A stretch of 64,000 nucleotides of DNA, from positions 4,277,019-4,341,018 of the forward strand of contig NZ_CP088930.1 in assembly GCF_027594825.1 (NCBI RefSeq), in the 5' to 3' direction. Under the pieces are notes generated by a model. That model was not told the DNA's origin. It searched no databases and was given only the letters and a program-made list of their open reading frames with translations. The translations under genes and the position numbers were made by a program. The stretch comes from Serratia liquefaciens (GTDB taxonomy: Bacteria > Pseudomonadota > Gammaproteobacteria > Enterobacterales > Enterobacteriaceae). Shown here one piece after another: positions 20,903-30,779 of the stretch (the stretch's first letter is position 1; each line of letters starts with the position of its first letter).

Positions 20903-22047
20903 CTGCCGGCCCCCTCTGACGCCTTACAGACGTAAAAGGTTTCTTTCAGCCCCTGGGTTTGCAGCGGGTATTCGCGTGCTACTGCCTCACGAACCGGCTC
21001 GACCAGCGCCTGTGGCATCAGCGCCACGATACAGCCGCCAAAACCGCCGCCGGTCATGCGTACGCCGCCGCGGTCGCCGATAACGGCTTTGACAATCTCC
21101 ACCAGCCGGTCGATCGGCGGCACGGTAATTTCAAAATCATCGCGCATCGAGGCGTGTGACTCCGCCATCAGTTTGCCCATCAGCTTCATATCACCGGCGG
21201 CCAGCGCATCGGCAGCAGCCAATGTACGATCGTTTTCGCTGATCACATGACGCGCTCGTTTGGCGACGATCGGATCCAGCTCATTCTGGATCGGAAAAAA
21301 CAGATCCGGGCTGACATCGCGCAGCGCTTTGACACCGAAGAAGCGCGCGGCTTCCTCACACTGCTTGCGGCGGGTGTTGTATTCGCTGTCTACCAAACCG
21401 CGTTTCACATTGGAATTGATGATCACCACCGCGACATCTTCCGGCACCGATACCGCGCGGGTTTCCAGCGTTCGGCAGTCGATCAGCAAAGCATGATCCC
21501 GTTCGCCGAGCGCGGAAATCAGTTGATCCATAATCCCGCAGTTACAGCCGACAAACTGGTTCTCCGCTTCTTGACCATTGAGGGCCAGCGCTACGCCATC
21601 CAGCGGCAGGGCATACAGCGCCTGCATGGCCTGGCCAACGGCGACCTCCAAAGAGGCGGAAGAACTGAGGCCGGCCCCCTGCGGCACGTTGCCGGCAATC
21701 ACCAGATCTGCACCGCCAAAATCGCTGTTGCGCTGCTGCAGGTGCTTGATCACGCCGCGTACATAGTCTGACCAGCGTTGGCTAGGATGGCTGACGATCG
21801 GATCGTCGAGCGAAAAGAGATCCTGCTGGGCGTCGTAATCGGCGGCGATCACCCGGATCTGACGATCGTCGCGTTTGGCGCAGGCGATCACCGTCTGGTA
21901 ATCGATGGCGCACGGCAGCACAAAACCGTCGTTATAGTCGGTATGCTCGCCGATCAGGTTCACCCGGCCCGGGGCCTGGATAGTCAGCGCGGGCGCGTAG
22001 CCAAAACGTTCGGTAAAAAGGGCGTGGGTAAGGTTCTTTAAACTCAT
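20896..22047 (-). CDS. galK: Galactokinase
   Basis: GHMP-family kinase that phosphorylates alpha-D-galactose at C1 with ATP. It has 383 residues (E. coli 382). It shows the galactokinase signature [19 protein letters not shown], the ATP-binding loop [18 protein letters not shown], the catalytic Asp in [12 protein letters not shown] and the C-terminal motif [13 protein letters not shown]. It overlaps galT by 4 nt and galM by 7 nt. Confidence 0.97.
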   Translation of the reverse strand: MSLKNLTHALFTERFGYAPALTIQAPGRVNLIGEHTDYNDGFVLPCAIDYQTVIACAKRDDRQIRVIAADYDAQQDLFSLDDPIVSHPSQRWSDYVRGVIKHLQQRNSDFGGADLVIAGNVPQGAGLSSSASLEVAVGQAMQALYALPLDGVALALNGQEAENQFVGCNCGIMDQLISALGERDHALLIDCRTLETRAVSVPEDVAVVIINSNVKRGLVDSEYNTRRKQCEEAARFFGVKALRDVSPDLFFPIQNELDPIVAKRARHVISENDRTLAAADALAAGDMKLMGKLMAESHASMRDDFEITVPPIDRLVEIVKAVIGDRGGVRMTGGGFGGCIVALMPQALVEPVREAVAREYPLQTQGLKETFYVCKASEGAGRC

Positions 22048-23096
22048 TGTTGGGCTCCGGCTTCACGGTAATGAACATCGCTGACGGCGCGCAGGCGCTC
22101 TGCGGCCTGTTCTGCAGTCAAATCGCGCTGGGTTTCTGCCAGCATCTCGTAACCCACCATAAATTTACGCACCGTGGCGGAACGCAGCAGCGGTGGATAG
22201 AAGTGGGCGTGTAGTTGCCAGTGGCGGTTATCCGCGTCGTTAAACGGAGCCCCGTGCCAACCCATGGAATAGGGGAAGGAGCACTGGAACAGATTGTCGT
22301 AACGGCTGGTCAGTTTTTTCAGCGCCACGGCCAGGTCGCGGCTCTGTTCGGCGCTGAGATCGGTAATGCGCTGCACCGAACTCTTCGGCAACAGCAGCGT
22401 TTCAAACGGCCAGGCCGCCCAGTAGGGCACCACGGCCAGCCAGTGCTCGGTTTCCACCACCGTACGGCTGCCGTCAGCCTGTTCGCGCTGGACGTAATCC
22501 GACAGCATCGCGGAGTGGTGCCGTTGGAAATACTCGCGCTGCAGACGATCCTCATGCTCGACTTCGTTCGGCAAGAAGCTGTTGGCCCAAACCTGCCCAT
22601 GCGGATGCGGATTAGAGCACCCCATCGCGGCGCCCTTGTTTTCAAAAACCTGCACCCACGGATAGCTGCGCCCCAGATCGGCGGTCTGCTCCTGCCAGGT
22701 GGCAATCACCCGTTCCAGCGCTTGCAGCGGCAATTCCGGCAAGGTTTTGCTGTGATCGGGCGAGAAGCAAATCACCCGGCTGGTGCCACGGGCACTCTGG
22801 CAGCGCATCAACGGATCCTGACTTTCCGGTGCCTGCGGGGTGTCCGTCATCAGCGCGGCAAAGTCGTTGGTGAACACGTAGGTGTCCTGATAGTTCGGGT
22901 TTTTATCGCCGGTAACACGGGTGTTGCCCGGACAGAGGAAGCAGTCGGGATCGTGCTGTGGCAACGTTTCTTGCTGTGTGGACTCCTGCTGGCCTTGCCA
23001 CGGCCGTTTGGCACGGTGCGGCGAGACCAATACCCATTGGCCGGTCAGCGGGTTGTAGCGGCGATGGGGATGATCTACGGGGTTAAAATCCGTCAT
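22044..23096 (-). CDS. galT: Galactose-1-phosphate uridylyltransferase
   Basis: Transfers UMP between UDP-glucose and galactose-1-phosphate in the Leloir pathway. It has 350 residues. The nucleophile motif is [13 protein letters not shown], and zinc-site cysteines lie in DCFLCPGN. The ATG at 23096 gives [16 protein letters not shown], matching E. coli, and follows AAGGAA. An in-frame ATG 16 codons upstream is not homologous. It is the first gene of a galTKM operon in which galE is absent. Confidence 0.95.
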   Translation of the reverse strand: MTDFNPVDHPHRRYNPLTGQWVLVSPHRAKRPWQGQQESTQQETLPQHDPDCFLCPGNTRVTGDKNPNYQDTYVFTNDFAALMTDTPQAPESQDPLMRCQSARGTSRVICFSPDHSKTLPELPLQALERVIATWQEQTADLGRSYPWVQVFENKGAAMGCSNPHPHGQVWANSFLPNEVEHEDRLQREYFQRHHSAMLSDYVQREQADGSRTVVETEHWLAVVPYWAAWPFETLLLPKSSVQRITDLSAEQSRDLAVALKKLTSRYDNLFQCSFPYSMGWHGAPFNDADNRHWQLHAHFYPPLLRSATVRKFMVGYEMLAETQRDLTAEQAAERLRAVSDVHYREAGAQQ

Positions 23097-23238
23097 GGCG
23101 GTTCCTTTTTCTCGGGCGATGCGGCGCGGTGTAATCGCTTTCATCTGCCGCTAACCTGCCCTTGACTCATACAAATGGATAACTATGAGCAAAAAGATAG
23201 CACGTCCCACAGGGGAAAAAGGTGATCCAGAGCGAAAA

Positions 23239-23254
23239 ATGGAATCGTTTACAC
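23239..23254 (-). promoter_or_regulatory. GalR/GalS operator upstream of galTKM
   Basis: On the minus strand GTGTAAACGATTCCAT differs at only the last base from the external gal operator of E. coli. It sits about 145 bp before galT. A promoter-like CATAGTTAT follows closer to the gene, as in the E. coli gal promoters. Confidence 0.8.
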
Positions 23255-23381
23255 TACGTGATACAAGTGAGAAACCGCTGGCAGTGTCGAACGGCTAAAG
23301 CTGGGAAAGTGGGTGTCAGGCAGCGAGTGATAGCGTTTTCACACCCATGACCGGCAGGCGTTCACCTGCCGGTCATGGCGA

Positions 23382-24203
23382 TCAGGAATGCTGGTACAGC
23401 GGGTAAGTGAATAGCAGCAGATGGGTCAGATTCAGCCCGAAGTGGAATAATATCGGCACCCACAAGCGGCCACTCCACATCCACGCCAGGCCGTAAATCA
23501 ACCCGGCAAGCGTGGCGAAAATGACCATCAGCATGCCACCGGCCAGATGCGCGGCGCCAAAAATCAGCGCGGCAATAATCAGTGCCGGCCAGGCTCCCAA
23601 CCATTGGCTAAGCCGTTGCTGCAGATAACCACGGAACAGCGCTTCTTCAGCCATGCAGACAAAGAACAGGTTGGCCATGATAAACGGCAGGATCCAGGCT
23701 GGGGTATGCAGCTCTATTTTAAGGCCGCCGAGCGCCACCGCCAGCAACAGCAAGGCCGGAACGCTGATAATCAGCGCCGTCCAGGCAGAGGTGCCTACGC
23801 TTTTATCCGGCTTGTCGAGTTTAAATAACGTCGGCAAACAGGCAAACAACAGGAAGGGCACTATAGCCTTGTCAAAGTTGTAATACATGGTGAAAGGGGC
23901 GCTTAACGGGCCTGCTTTATCGCCGTCGATCATCAATTGGTTATTGATCCCCGGCACCAGGTGCAGGAATAGCGCCACACAGCTTAAAACCACCAACGCT
24001 TCAAGTGGCACAGCCAGATTACGCTGTGCCCGAAAATGGTGTCGCAGCCCCGCGAGAGCGGCAATACCTAGTAAGCACGTCAGGCTGAGCGGGGTGAGTA
24101 CCGCGTGGTACATGCCCATCCCCGCCGATGCGGCCAAAATCAACCAGGCAATAAGCCGGTTAAATGGCAAAAAGAATAACGAAGAAGCCAGTACGCCCCA
24201 CAT
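23382..24203 (-). CDS. CPBP-family intramembrane metalloprotease
   Basis: A 273-residue, very hydrophobic protein with about eight membrane segments. It carries the CPBP (Abi/CAAX protease-like) motifs: EExxxR in CMAEEALFRGYLQQR (about 188-202), FxxxH in FGAAHLAGG and the later FHFGLNLTH, which together place Glu, Arg and His in the membrane active site. Substrates are unknown. It stands alone on the minus strand between the gal promoter and the isochorismatase-like gene, where E. coli has galE. Confidence 0.8.
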   Translation of the reverse strand: MWGVLASSLFFLPFNRLIAWLILAASAGMGMYHAVLTPLSLTCLLGIAALAGLRHHFRAQRNLAVPLEALVVLSCVALFLHLVPGINNQLMIDGDKAGPLSAPFTMYYNFDKAIVPFLLFACLPTLFKLDKPDKSVGTSAWTALIISVPALLLLAVALGGLKIELHTPAWILPFIMANLFFVCMAEEALFRGYLQQRLSQWLGAWPALIIAALIFGAAHLAGGMLMVIFATLAGLIYGLAWMWSGRLWVPILFHFGLNLTHLLLFTYPLYQHS

Positions 24204-24356
24204 AACAATGTCCCTTTAAAATATGCACACGGTACCCATTACCGAAGGCAATCATTGCTTTATCGGTGTGCGAATGATCGGTGAGTTGGGCACTATCCCG
24301 GATAGTAGCACAGCGAAATGACGGTAAAGGTCGGTGCAGTGGGTAAAATCGTGCGG

Positions 24357-24929
24357 TTAACCCTTCATCCAGGCCTGCGAGCGGGTGATTTCTGCCAGGT
24401 TCTGCAGGATATCCAGACTCTGCTGGTGGATTTCCTGCGTCGGAGCGGCGCATAAGTCCTGCAAGACGGTCACCTGAAAACCGGCGTCGTGCGCCTGTCT
24501 TGCGGTGCTTTCGATCGCCAGCGGGGTACTGACCCCGCCCAGCAACAAATGGTGGCAGCGATGCTGCTGCAGCCAGGCTAACAAATTGTTACCGGCAAAG
24601 GCGCCAACGCCGTTCTTTTCGAACTGAATATCCGTTGGCAGCACCTGCAAATCCTTATCCCATTGGCAACCGGGGCTGCTCAGGCGCAGTGCCCCAATCT
24701 GTTTCAGGTGGCTAAACAGCGGAGAGTGAGCGGGAATGTCGTGGTAATCGTCGGCAAAACCGACGCGCACCCAAATCACCGGAATTTTACGTACCCGGGC
24801 GTAAGCCGCGGCGGCGTTGGTGTTGGCAATCAGGTTTTGCGCCAACACCTGTTCACGGCAATGATTTGCACGCCCTTTGGGGCCAATCAGATCGTCGATA
24901 AGATCGATAATAATCAGTGCGGCGGACAT
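24357..24929 (-). CDS. Isochorismatase-like hydrolase lacking the catalytic cysteine
   Basis: A 190-residue cysteine-hydrolase fold of the isochorismatase family. The N-terminal Asp of the triad is visible (ALIIIDLIDDL, Asp9), as is the Lys (FEKNGVGAF). The usual GVxTxxCVxxT segment reads GGVSTPLAIESTARQA, placing Ala where the nucleophilic Cys is expected. It may be a non-catalytic relative or use other chemistry; the substrate is unknown. It is flanked by the CPBP gene and modF, all on the minus strand, with gaps over 100 bp, so probably its own unit. Confidence 0.75.
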   Translation of the reverse strand: MSAALIIIDLIDDLIGPKGRANHCREQVLAQNLIANTNAAAAYARVRKIPVIWVRVGFADDYHDIPAHSPLFSHLKQIGALRLSSPGCQWDKDLQVLPTDIQFEKNGVGAFAGNNLLAWLQQHRCHHLLLGGVSTPLAIESTARQAHDAGFQVTVLQDLCAAPTQEIHQQSLDILQNLAEITRSQAWMKG

Positions 24930-25060
24930 GGTGTCTCCAGAAGCGGATCCTTTACCCTTTATGATAAAAGGCCAAATGTGATGTGTTACAGAGGAAGTGT
25001 TGCCGGATATGTCATCGGATGAGTAGCGGGGCTACCCATCCGCGCGGGGTCTCGAGGATT

Positions 25061-26533
25061 TCAGAGCAGCCTATCCAACTGATAACGGTAACCGTCGCCG
25101 TCAGGGACAAAGCTCAGGCGGTGAGTAATACTTTGCGGCGCGTCTTCCGCATGGTGGGAGACAAACAGCAGTTGGGTTGCCCCTTGGCCGATCAACACGT
25201 CGACAAAGCGACGCACCAACTGACGATTGAGCGGATCCAGCCCCTGCAGCGGCTCGTCGAGGATCAACAGCGCCGGATGCTTGACCAGGGCGCGGGCGAT
25301 CAGCGCTAACCGTTGCTGGCCCCAGGAAAGGCTGTGGAAGGGGGCTTCGCCGTTTGTACCGCCCAGCCCCAGCAGCGCCAGCCACTGGTCGGCCAATTGC
25401 CGTTGGCGATCGGATACCGCCTGGTAAATGCCGATCGAATCGAAGAAGCCGGACAGGATCACGTTGCGCACGCTGCTGCTGACGCGGTAATCCAGATGCA
25501 GGCTGCTGCTGACGTAGCCGATATGGCGTTTGATATCCCAGATGGTTTCCCCGCTGCCGCGGCGGCGGCCGAACAGGGTAAGATCGTTGCTGTACCCCTG
25601 AGGATGATCGCCGGTGATCAGGCTGAGCAGCGTCGATTTACCGGCCCCGTTCGGGCCGACGATCTGCCAGTGTTCGCCGGGATTAACCTGCCAGTCGAGG
25701 TGATTGAGAATGGCTCGATCGTTGTAGCTGACCCTCCCGTCGCGCAGGATAATTAACGGTTGATCCGCCGGCAGCGTGGTTTTCTGCGCCGGATCTTCGG
25801 TTTCCGGCAGTGCCAGGCCATCCAGATTCTCGCTGTGCGCCAGTTGCGCCACTAATGCTTCCGCCATCACCTGCCGGCGCGTCCCCTGGCTTGCCAGGGT
25901 GCAATCGGCCAGCACGCCCACGTTACGGATAAAGTCCGGCACTTCGTCAAAGCGATTGAGCACCAGCACCAGGGTATAGCCATGCCCGGAGAGGTCATTT
26001 AACAGCGCAGCCAACTGAGCGCGCGAATTCACGTCCAGCCCATCGAAAGGCTCATCCAGGATCAGTAAATCGGGCTGCGGCATCAGCGCCCTGCACAGCA
26101 GGGTTTTGCGCGTTTCGCCGGTAGAAAGGTATTTAAAGCGACGTGACAACAGCGGGGTAATGCCGAACTGTTCGGCCAGTTGCGCGCAGCGTACGGGGTC
26201 TTTGACCTCTTCCTGAATAATTTCCTCCGCGGTGCGTCCGGTATCTTCCTCGCCGGGGCTGAGCAGGTCGGTATTGTTACGTTGCCATTCGTCGCTGACC
26301 AGCTTTTGCAACTGTTCGAAAGAGATGCGTACCGCATGGCTGAAATCGCTGCGGCGCTCGCCGCTAAGCAGCACCAGTTCATCCGCCAGCGCGCGTGCCA
26401 GCGCGGATTTGCCGCTGCCGTTGGCGCCGACAAAGGCCCAGCTGTCGCCGGCCTGTATGTCCAGGGCCTCCAGCGTCAGGGTACGGGTATCGCTTAAGCG
26501 AAATGAACCTTGCGAAATGTGCAACGACGACAT
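25061..26533 (-). CDS. modF: Molybdate-linked duplicated ABC ATPase ModF
   Basis: A 490-residue protein, the E. coli ModF length, with two ABC ATPase domains and no membrane part. Walker A motifs are GANGSGKSA (about 37) and GPNGAGKST (about 290). Signature motifs are unusual (YLSTGETRK and SLSWGQQRL), as in E. coli ModF. Walker B motifs are LLILDEPFDGLD and LLILDEPLQGLD. The exact role is unknown. The ATG at 26533 (MSSLHISQGSF) follows AAGGAAC. It lies 90 bp downstream of modE on the same strand. Confidence 0.93.
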   Translation of the reverse strand: MSSLHISQGSFRLSDTRTLTLEALDIQAGDSWAFVGANGSGKSALARALADELVLLSGERRSDFSHAVRISFEQLQKLVSDEWQRNNTDLLSPGEEDTGRTAEEIIQEEVKDPVRCAQLAEQFGITPLLSRRFKYLSTGETRKTLLCRALMPQPDLLILDEPFDGLDVNSRAQLAALLNDLSGHGYTLVLVLNRFDEVPDFIRNVGVLADCTLASQGTRRQVMAEALVAQLAHSENLDGLALPETEDPAQKTTLPADQPLIILRDGRVSYNDRAILNHLDWQVNPGEHWQIVGPNGAGKSTLLSLITGDHPQGYSNDLTLFGRRRGSGETIWDIKRHIGYVSSSLHLDYRVSSSVRNVILSGFFDSIGIYQAVSDRQRQLADQWLALLGLGGTNGEAPFHSLSWGQQRLALIARALVKHPALLILDEPLQGLDPLNRQLVRRFVDVLIGQGATQLLFVSHHAEDAPQSITHRLSFVPDGDGYRYQLDRLL

Positions 26534-26623
26534 CACTTGTTCCTTTTTATGCAATTATTTTGTTTAGAAATAGGCGCATTGCGGAGCGATGTCAATCGGC
26601 AAAAATGCAACGTCACGTTGCGT

Positions 26624-27415
26624 TTAGCACAACGTGGCGACAATCACCCGATCGGCGTTAAACAAGGCGTGCACCGGGCTGGCGGGGCGCAGTTTAAGCT
26701 GCTGCAGTTCGGCATTGCTTACGGTGGCGCACAGGGTTTCGCCGCCCGTCAGCGTGACCAGCACTTCGCTGTGATCGGTGCCCGGTTGAATGCTGGCGAC
26801 CACGCCCGCCAATGCGTTGTCCGCAGCGCCGACCAGGGCCGGATCGGTATTCAGTTTTACCCAGGGGGCTTTAATCAGCGCCAGCACTTCCTTGCCGGGC
26901 GAGAGCTGCAGCCGATCGGCGCTCTGTTGAGTAATGGCCGCGCTAAGACGCGTTTTACCGTCGTTAAGGAGAATATCCAGATGCTGCTGCACCTGCTGGT
27001 GATCGCGTTCGATCACGGTGCCAAAGAACTGGTTGCGGGCGCTGGTTTGCAGTGAGAAACGCGAGATTGCCGCCAGCAGGCTGTCGAGCGGCAGCTCATC
27101 CTGTTGCAATACGTCGAAGGCTTTTTGCTGGATCTGCCCCAGCAGATCGTAAAGCTGAATCAACCGCTCCCCGTAGCGAGTCACCTGGGCCCCGCCACCA
27201 CCTTTGCCGCCGGTGGCACGTTCCACCACCGTCTGCTCCGCCAACTGATTCATTTCGTTAATCGCGTCCCAGGCACTTTTATAGCTGATGCCCGCCAGCT
27301 TGGCGCCCTGGCTGATGGATCCGGTGTGCCGGACTTGTTTCAGCAGCGCGATGCGGCGCGGATCGGCGAACAGTTTTTGCTGAAGTTTTAGGGTAAGAAG
27401 AATTTCGGCCTGCAT
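26624..27415 (-). CDS. modE: Molybdate-responsive transcriptional regulator ModE
   Basis: A 263-residue DNA-binding molybdate sensor. The N-terminal winged helix (about 1-110) contains GSISQGAKLAGISYKSAWDAINEMN and the glycine run GGKGGGGA. Two tandem MOP/TOBE molybdate-binding domains follow (about 125-262; e.g. SARNQFFGTVIERD and SEVLVTLTGGETLCATVS). It represses modABC and activates moaA in E. coli; matching boxes are present here at 33773 and 51922. The ATG at 27415 matches the family start MQAEILLTLKL. Confidence 0.95.
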   Translation of the reverse strand: MQAEILLTLKLQQKLFADPRRIALLKQVRHTGSISQGAKLAGISYKSAWDAINEMNQLAEQTVVERATGGKGGGGAQVTRYGERLIQLYDLLGQIQQKAFDVLQQDELPLDSLLAAISRFSLQTSARNQFFGTVIERDHQQVQQHLDILLNDGKTRLSAAITQQSADRLQLSPGKEVLALIKAPWVKLNTDPALVGAADNALAGVVASIQPGTDHSEVLVTLTGGETLCATVSNAELQQLKLRPASPVHALFNADRVIVATLC

Positions 27416-27529
27416 AACGCGTCCTGTCGGCTGCAAAAGCCTTATTGTCGCCGATTTAGTCGCAAAGCGCCAAAAGTGCGTCGGCAACAGCCTGGGAGTG
27501 AGAGCAATAAAAACTGGCCTTCAATTATT

Positions 27530-27552
27530 GAAATGTTATAACATAACAAAAA
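27530..27552 (+). promoter_or_regulatory. Putative Zur box upstream of the TonB-receptor operon
   Basis: The left half GAAATGTTATA is a perfect match to the Zur operator, and after one base the right half begins CATAACA (6 of 7 to TATAACA); only the outer four bases fail. It overlaps the promoter: TATAAT lies at 27554-27559, and the receptor starts 58 bp further on. Zn-loaded Zur would repress the operon. Confidence 0.72.
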
Positions 27553-27609
27553 ATATAATGATTGATGCCGGTCACGGCGGGTTTTTATTTCACCAAAGGG
27601 ATGCTGTAA

Positions 27610-29775
27610 ATGAGTGCTGCACGCCTGGGTTTCGTCACGCCCAAAAAATCACCTTATTACCTGATTACCGCTTTGCTGTTAAGCCTGCCGAACGTCGCGC
27701 AGGCCGCCAGCGATTGCGACAAAACCGAAAAGTCATCAGGTTGCGAAGACAGCTTAACCGTGCAGGCAGCCAGCCAGCCCCAGAGTACCTATGGCTCGCT
27801 GGATGTGGTCGCCCGTTCGGCATCGCGTCTGGGCTTGACCAGCAAAGAAACGCCGCGCAGTATTGAGGTTATCAGCGCACAAGCTATTGGGCAGCGGGGT
27901 GACAAAACGCTCGCCGACGTTGTCGAGCACGCGACAGGCATGTCAGGCGTGGCTTCACCCACGCTCAGCAACAATTTTTCGTTACGCGGTTTCAGGCCTG
28001 TGTCCTGGCTGTATAACGGCGTCGAAACGCCGGGCAGCACCCTTCAGCTAGCGGATCCTTCTCATTATGGCAGTGTAGAAGTGTTGCGCGGCCCCGGATC
28101 GGTGCTCAATGGCCTGAGCGCCGCCGGTGGCAGCGTCAATCTGCTTTCGCGCCAGCCTACCTTCAGCCGCCAGCCCATCGAGCTCGACTATGGCCTGTCG
28201 AGTTATAACAGCCAGCGCCTGCACCTGGGGGCGGGCGGCACGTTACTGGACGATGTGGCGGCTTACCGTTTGGACGTCAGCGGCAGCGACAGCGGCACCA
28301 ATGTGCAATATGAGCGTGATAAACAGAAGCGGGTATCCGGCGCACTGCTGTTTAAGTTGTCTGATAATGCCCTGCTGACATTAAACCTGGATCGCATGCT
28401 CAACCGCACCAACAACCCTTACTACGGCACGCCGCTGGTGGAAGGGAAGGTGGCTCGCGAGCTGCGCGATATCAACTACAACAACCTGACCGACAGCCGT
28501 ATCCAGAGCAATGCCACGTCGTTTCAGGCCAGCCTGGACTGGTTCACCACGCCCGAAATTGAGCTGCATAATCAGTTTTACTACTACAGCGGTTTTCGCG
28601 AATGGCGCAATGTGGAACGCTTTCGCGTCTCGGCGGCCACCCAGCCCGGCTATGTCAATCGCGATTCGTTCGGGGCGCTGGCCCACGATGATGACCTGAT
28701 CGGCAACCGCAGTTCCCTGGTGTTCGACCGGCCGCTGGGCGGCTTCGATAACCGGTTTATTGTCGGCATTGACCTGAGTAAACGCCGCTTTCAGTATTAC
28801 TCCAACGGCTTCCCCGGTTCCGAAGAGGTTCCGCTGCAGGCACCGATCAGAGAAAGTTTTTCTCAGGGCACCGATAGCCAACGTTCTCCGGTTCGTCGCG
28901 TTACGCAAAACCAGTACGCCGCCTTTTTGGAAGACCGCTTCAGCCTGACGGAGCGTTTAACCCTGCTGGGGCAGTTACGCTACAACCATATGGAGATGGA
29001 TTGGCATTTTCAGGGGCCGCAAGAAGAGCGCTCCTCGCAAACCTACGCCTTCAGCGTCTGGAGCCTTGGCCCCAGCTATGCGTTGACCGACAACCTCAAT
29101 ATTTACGCCAACTACACTACCGGCCAGGAGCCTGGCAACGATCTGTTCTTTTTAAGCCCGGCGCAAACCAGCCTGCCGCTGACCCGGGTACGCCAATGGG
29201 AAGTCGGTGCCAAGGGGCAGTTTTGGGATAACAAGGGTGAGGCCACGCTGGCACTGTACGAGCTGCGCAAGGACAACCTGTTCGTGCCCAATGCGCAGCA
29301 GCCGGATACGCTAAATGCGGTCGGTCGGCAGACTTCGCGCGGTGTGGAAGTCAACCTGATGCTGCGTCCTACCGATCGGTTGGAGCTGGCTGCCAATGCG
29401 GCCTACACCCATGCCCGTTACGATGAATACCGTGGCGGCAGCCCGTTGCGCAGCTATAACGGCAATCGCCCGGCCTACATCCCTGACTGGACCGCCAACC
29501 TCACGGCACGTTATATGCCGACGGAGCAGTGGGGGCTCACCTCATCGCTACGCTACGTGGGCAGCAGTTATAACGACGACGCCAACCAGCGTAAAATGCC
29601 GTCCTATACCACGCTCGATCTGGCCACGGACTATCAGATCACCCGGTCCGTGGGTGTGGGCGTGCGTATCAGAAACGTCACTAACCAGTTGTATGCCTAT
29701 CAACGTACATACCCGGATCAGGTGCTGATTGCGCCATCGCGCACTTACGAAAGCTTTATTTCGGTGAGGTTCTGA
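27610..29775 (+). CDS. TonB-dependent outer-membrane receptor, probable metal-chelate importer
   Basis: A 721-residue siderophore-receptor-like protein. The signal peptide (1-32, NVAQA) is followed by a short segment with two cysteines (Cys36 and Cys45), a TonB box DSLTVQA (47-53), a plug domain (about 68-180, with SLRGF and VEVLRGPGSVLNG) and a 22-strand barrel ending in Phe (ESFISVRF). It heads a five-gene operon for uptake across both membranes. The ligand is unknown; the Zur-like box points to zinc or a zinc chelate rather than iron. The gene lies between modE and modABC, a place empty in E. coli. Confidence 0.88.
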   Translation: MSAARLGFVTPKKSPYYLITALLLSLPNVAQAASDCDKTEKSSGCEDSLTVQAASQPQSTYGSLDVVARSASRLGLTSKETPRSIEVISAQAIGQRGDKTLADVVEHATGMSGVASPTLSNNFSLRGFRPVSWLYNGVETPGSTLQLADPSHYGSVEVLRGPGSVLNGLSAAGGSVNLLSRQPTFSRQPIELDYGLSSYNSQRLHLGAGGTLLDDVAAYRLDVSGSDSGTNVQYERDKQKRVSGALLFKLSDNALLTLNLDRMLNRTNNPYYGTPLVEGKVARELRDINYNNLTDSRIQSNATSFQASLDWFTTPEIELHNQFYYYSGFREWRNVERFRVSAATQPGYVNRDSFGALAHDDDLIGNRSSLVFDRPLGGFDNRFIVGIDLSKRRFQYYSNGFPGSEEVPLQAPIRESFSQGTDSQRSPVRRVTQNQYAAFLEDRFSLTERLTLLGQLRYNHMEMDWHFQGPQEERSSQTYAFSVWSLGPSYALTDNLNIYANYTTGQEPGNDLFFLSPAQTSLPLTRVRQWEVGAKGQFWDNKGEATLALYELRKDNLFVPNAQQPDTLNAVGRQTSRGVEVNLMLRPTDRLELAANAAYTHARYDEYRGGSPLRSYNGNRPAYIPDWTANLTARYMPTEQWGLTSSLRYVGSSYNDDANQRKMPSYTTLDLATDYQITRSVGVGVRIRNVTNQLYAYQRTYPDQVLIAPSRTYESFISVRF

Positions 29776-29782
29776 TCCCGCT

Positions 29783-30778
29783 ATGCAGCCGATAATCTGC
29801 CTGCTGGTGGCGCTGGGCCTGTCGTTTAACGCGCTGGCACAGACCGGCGCCGTCACCCTCAACAACTGCGGCCAGCCGTACCGTTACCCGGCGGTGCCTG
29901 AGCGCGTGCTGGTTTACGCCAATCCCGCGTTGGAAAACATGCTGGCGCTGGGGTTGGCACAACGCATCGTCGGCATCATCGGTTATGACTACGCGCAGGA
30001 TACGGCCCCGTCTGCGGCGAAATGGGGCAAAGCACTGAGCAAACTGTCGGCTGCCGCGCCGCCTGCGGCGGAACCTTTGCTGTTGCTCAATCCGGATTTT
30101 GTCTATTCGGCCAGTTACTACTGGTTTAACAGTCCGGAAACGCCCAGTCGCGATCGGCTGACGGAGTGGAAAATAGCCACCTATCTCTCGCCTGACGTCT
30201 GCAGTGGCCAACAAAGTACCGTAAGCCGCTCGGCGAGCTTCGAGGGTATTTTTGCCGAACTGCGTGATATTGCCCGAATTTTTAACGTCACCGGCGTGGC
30301 TGAACGCTTAATTAAAAAGCAGCAGTCACAACTGCGGGAACTGGAGCGACAGGCGGCGTCCTTGCCCCAACAGCGGCTATTTTGGTGGTATGCCGGTACG
30401 CAAACCCCTTATGTGGCGGGATGCTGCGGGGCACCGGCACTGCTGACCCGTCAGATTGGCAGTCAAAATCTGTTTGGCGACCTGCGCGAGCTTTGGCCCA
30501 CCGTATCCTGGGAAACCATTGCCGCCCGCGATCCCGACGTGATTGTGCTGGGCGATTTGCCCCGTGGCGGCCTCGGCGACAGTGCCAAAGACAAGATCCA
30601 TTTTCTGGAGCATCACCCTCTTACCTCAAGCCTGCGCGCCGTGCGCCAAAAACGCTATGTCATTTTGCCCGGCTACGATCTGGATCCCTCGGTACGTACC
30701 CTGGCGGCTTTGCAACGTTTAATTCAGGGCCTGCAGCAACAGGCCTTAGGATCACCCATTCCCAAAAAGGAACCCTGA
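29783..30778 (+). CDS. Periplasmic substrate-binding protein (Peripla_BP_2 family)
   Basis: A 331-residue class III binding protein of the FhuD/BtuF/HmuT type. The signal peptide (about 1-19, NALAQ) is followed by the N-lobe (RVLVYANPALENMLALGLAQRIVGI), a helix linker and a C-lobe (DPDVIVLGDLPRGG). Cysteines at 29, 140, 214 and 215 (AGCCGAP) are unusual and could bind metal or form disulfides. It starts 7 bp after the receptor and should hand the ligand to the permease below. Confidence 0.85.
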   Translation: MQPIICLLVALGLSFNALAQTGAVTLNNCGQPYRYPAVPERVLVYANPALENMLALGLAQRIVGIIGYDYAQDTAPSAAKWGKALSKLSAAAPPAAEPLLLLNPDFVYSASYYWFNSPETPSRDRLTEWKIATYLSPDVCSGQQSTVSRSASFEGIFAELRDIARIFNVTGVAERLIKKQQSQLRELERQAASLPQQRLFWWYAGTQTPYVAGCCGAPALLTRQIGSQNLFGDLRELWPTVSWETIAARDPDVIVLGDLPRGGLGDSAKDKIHFLEHHPLTSSLRAVRQKRYVILPGYDLDPSVRTLAALQRLIQGLQQQALGSPIPKKEP

Positions 30779-30779
30779 T

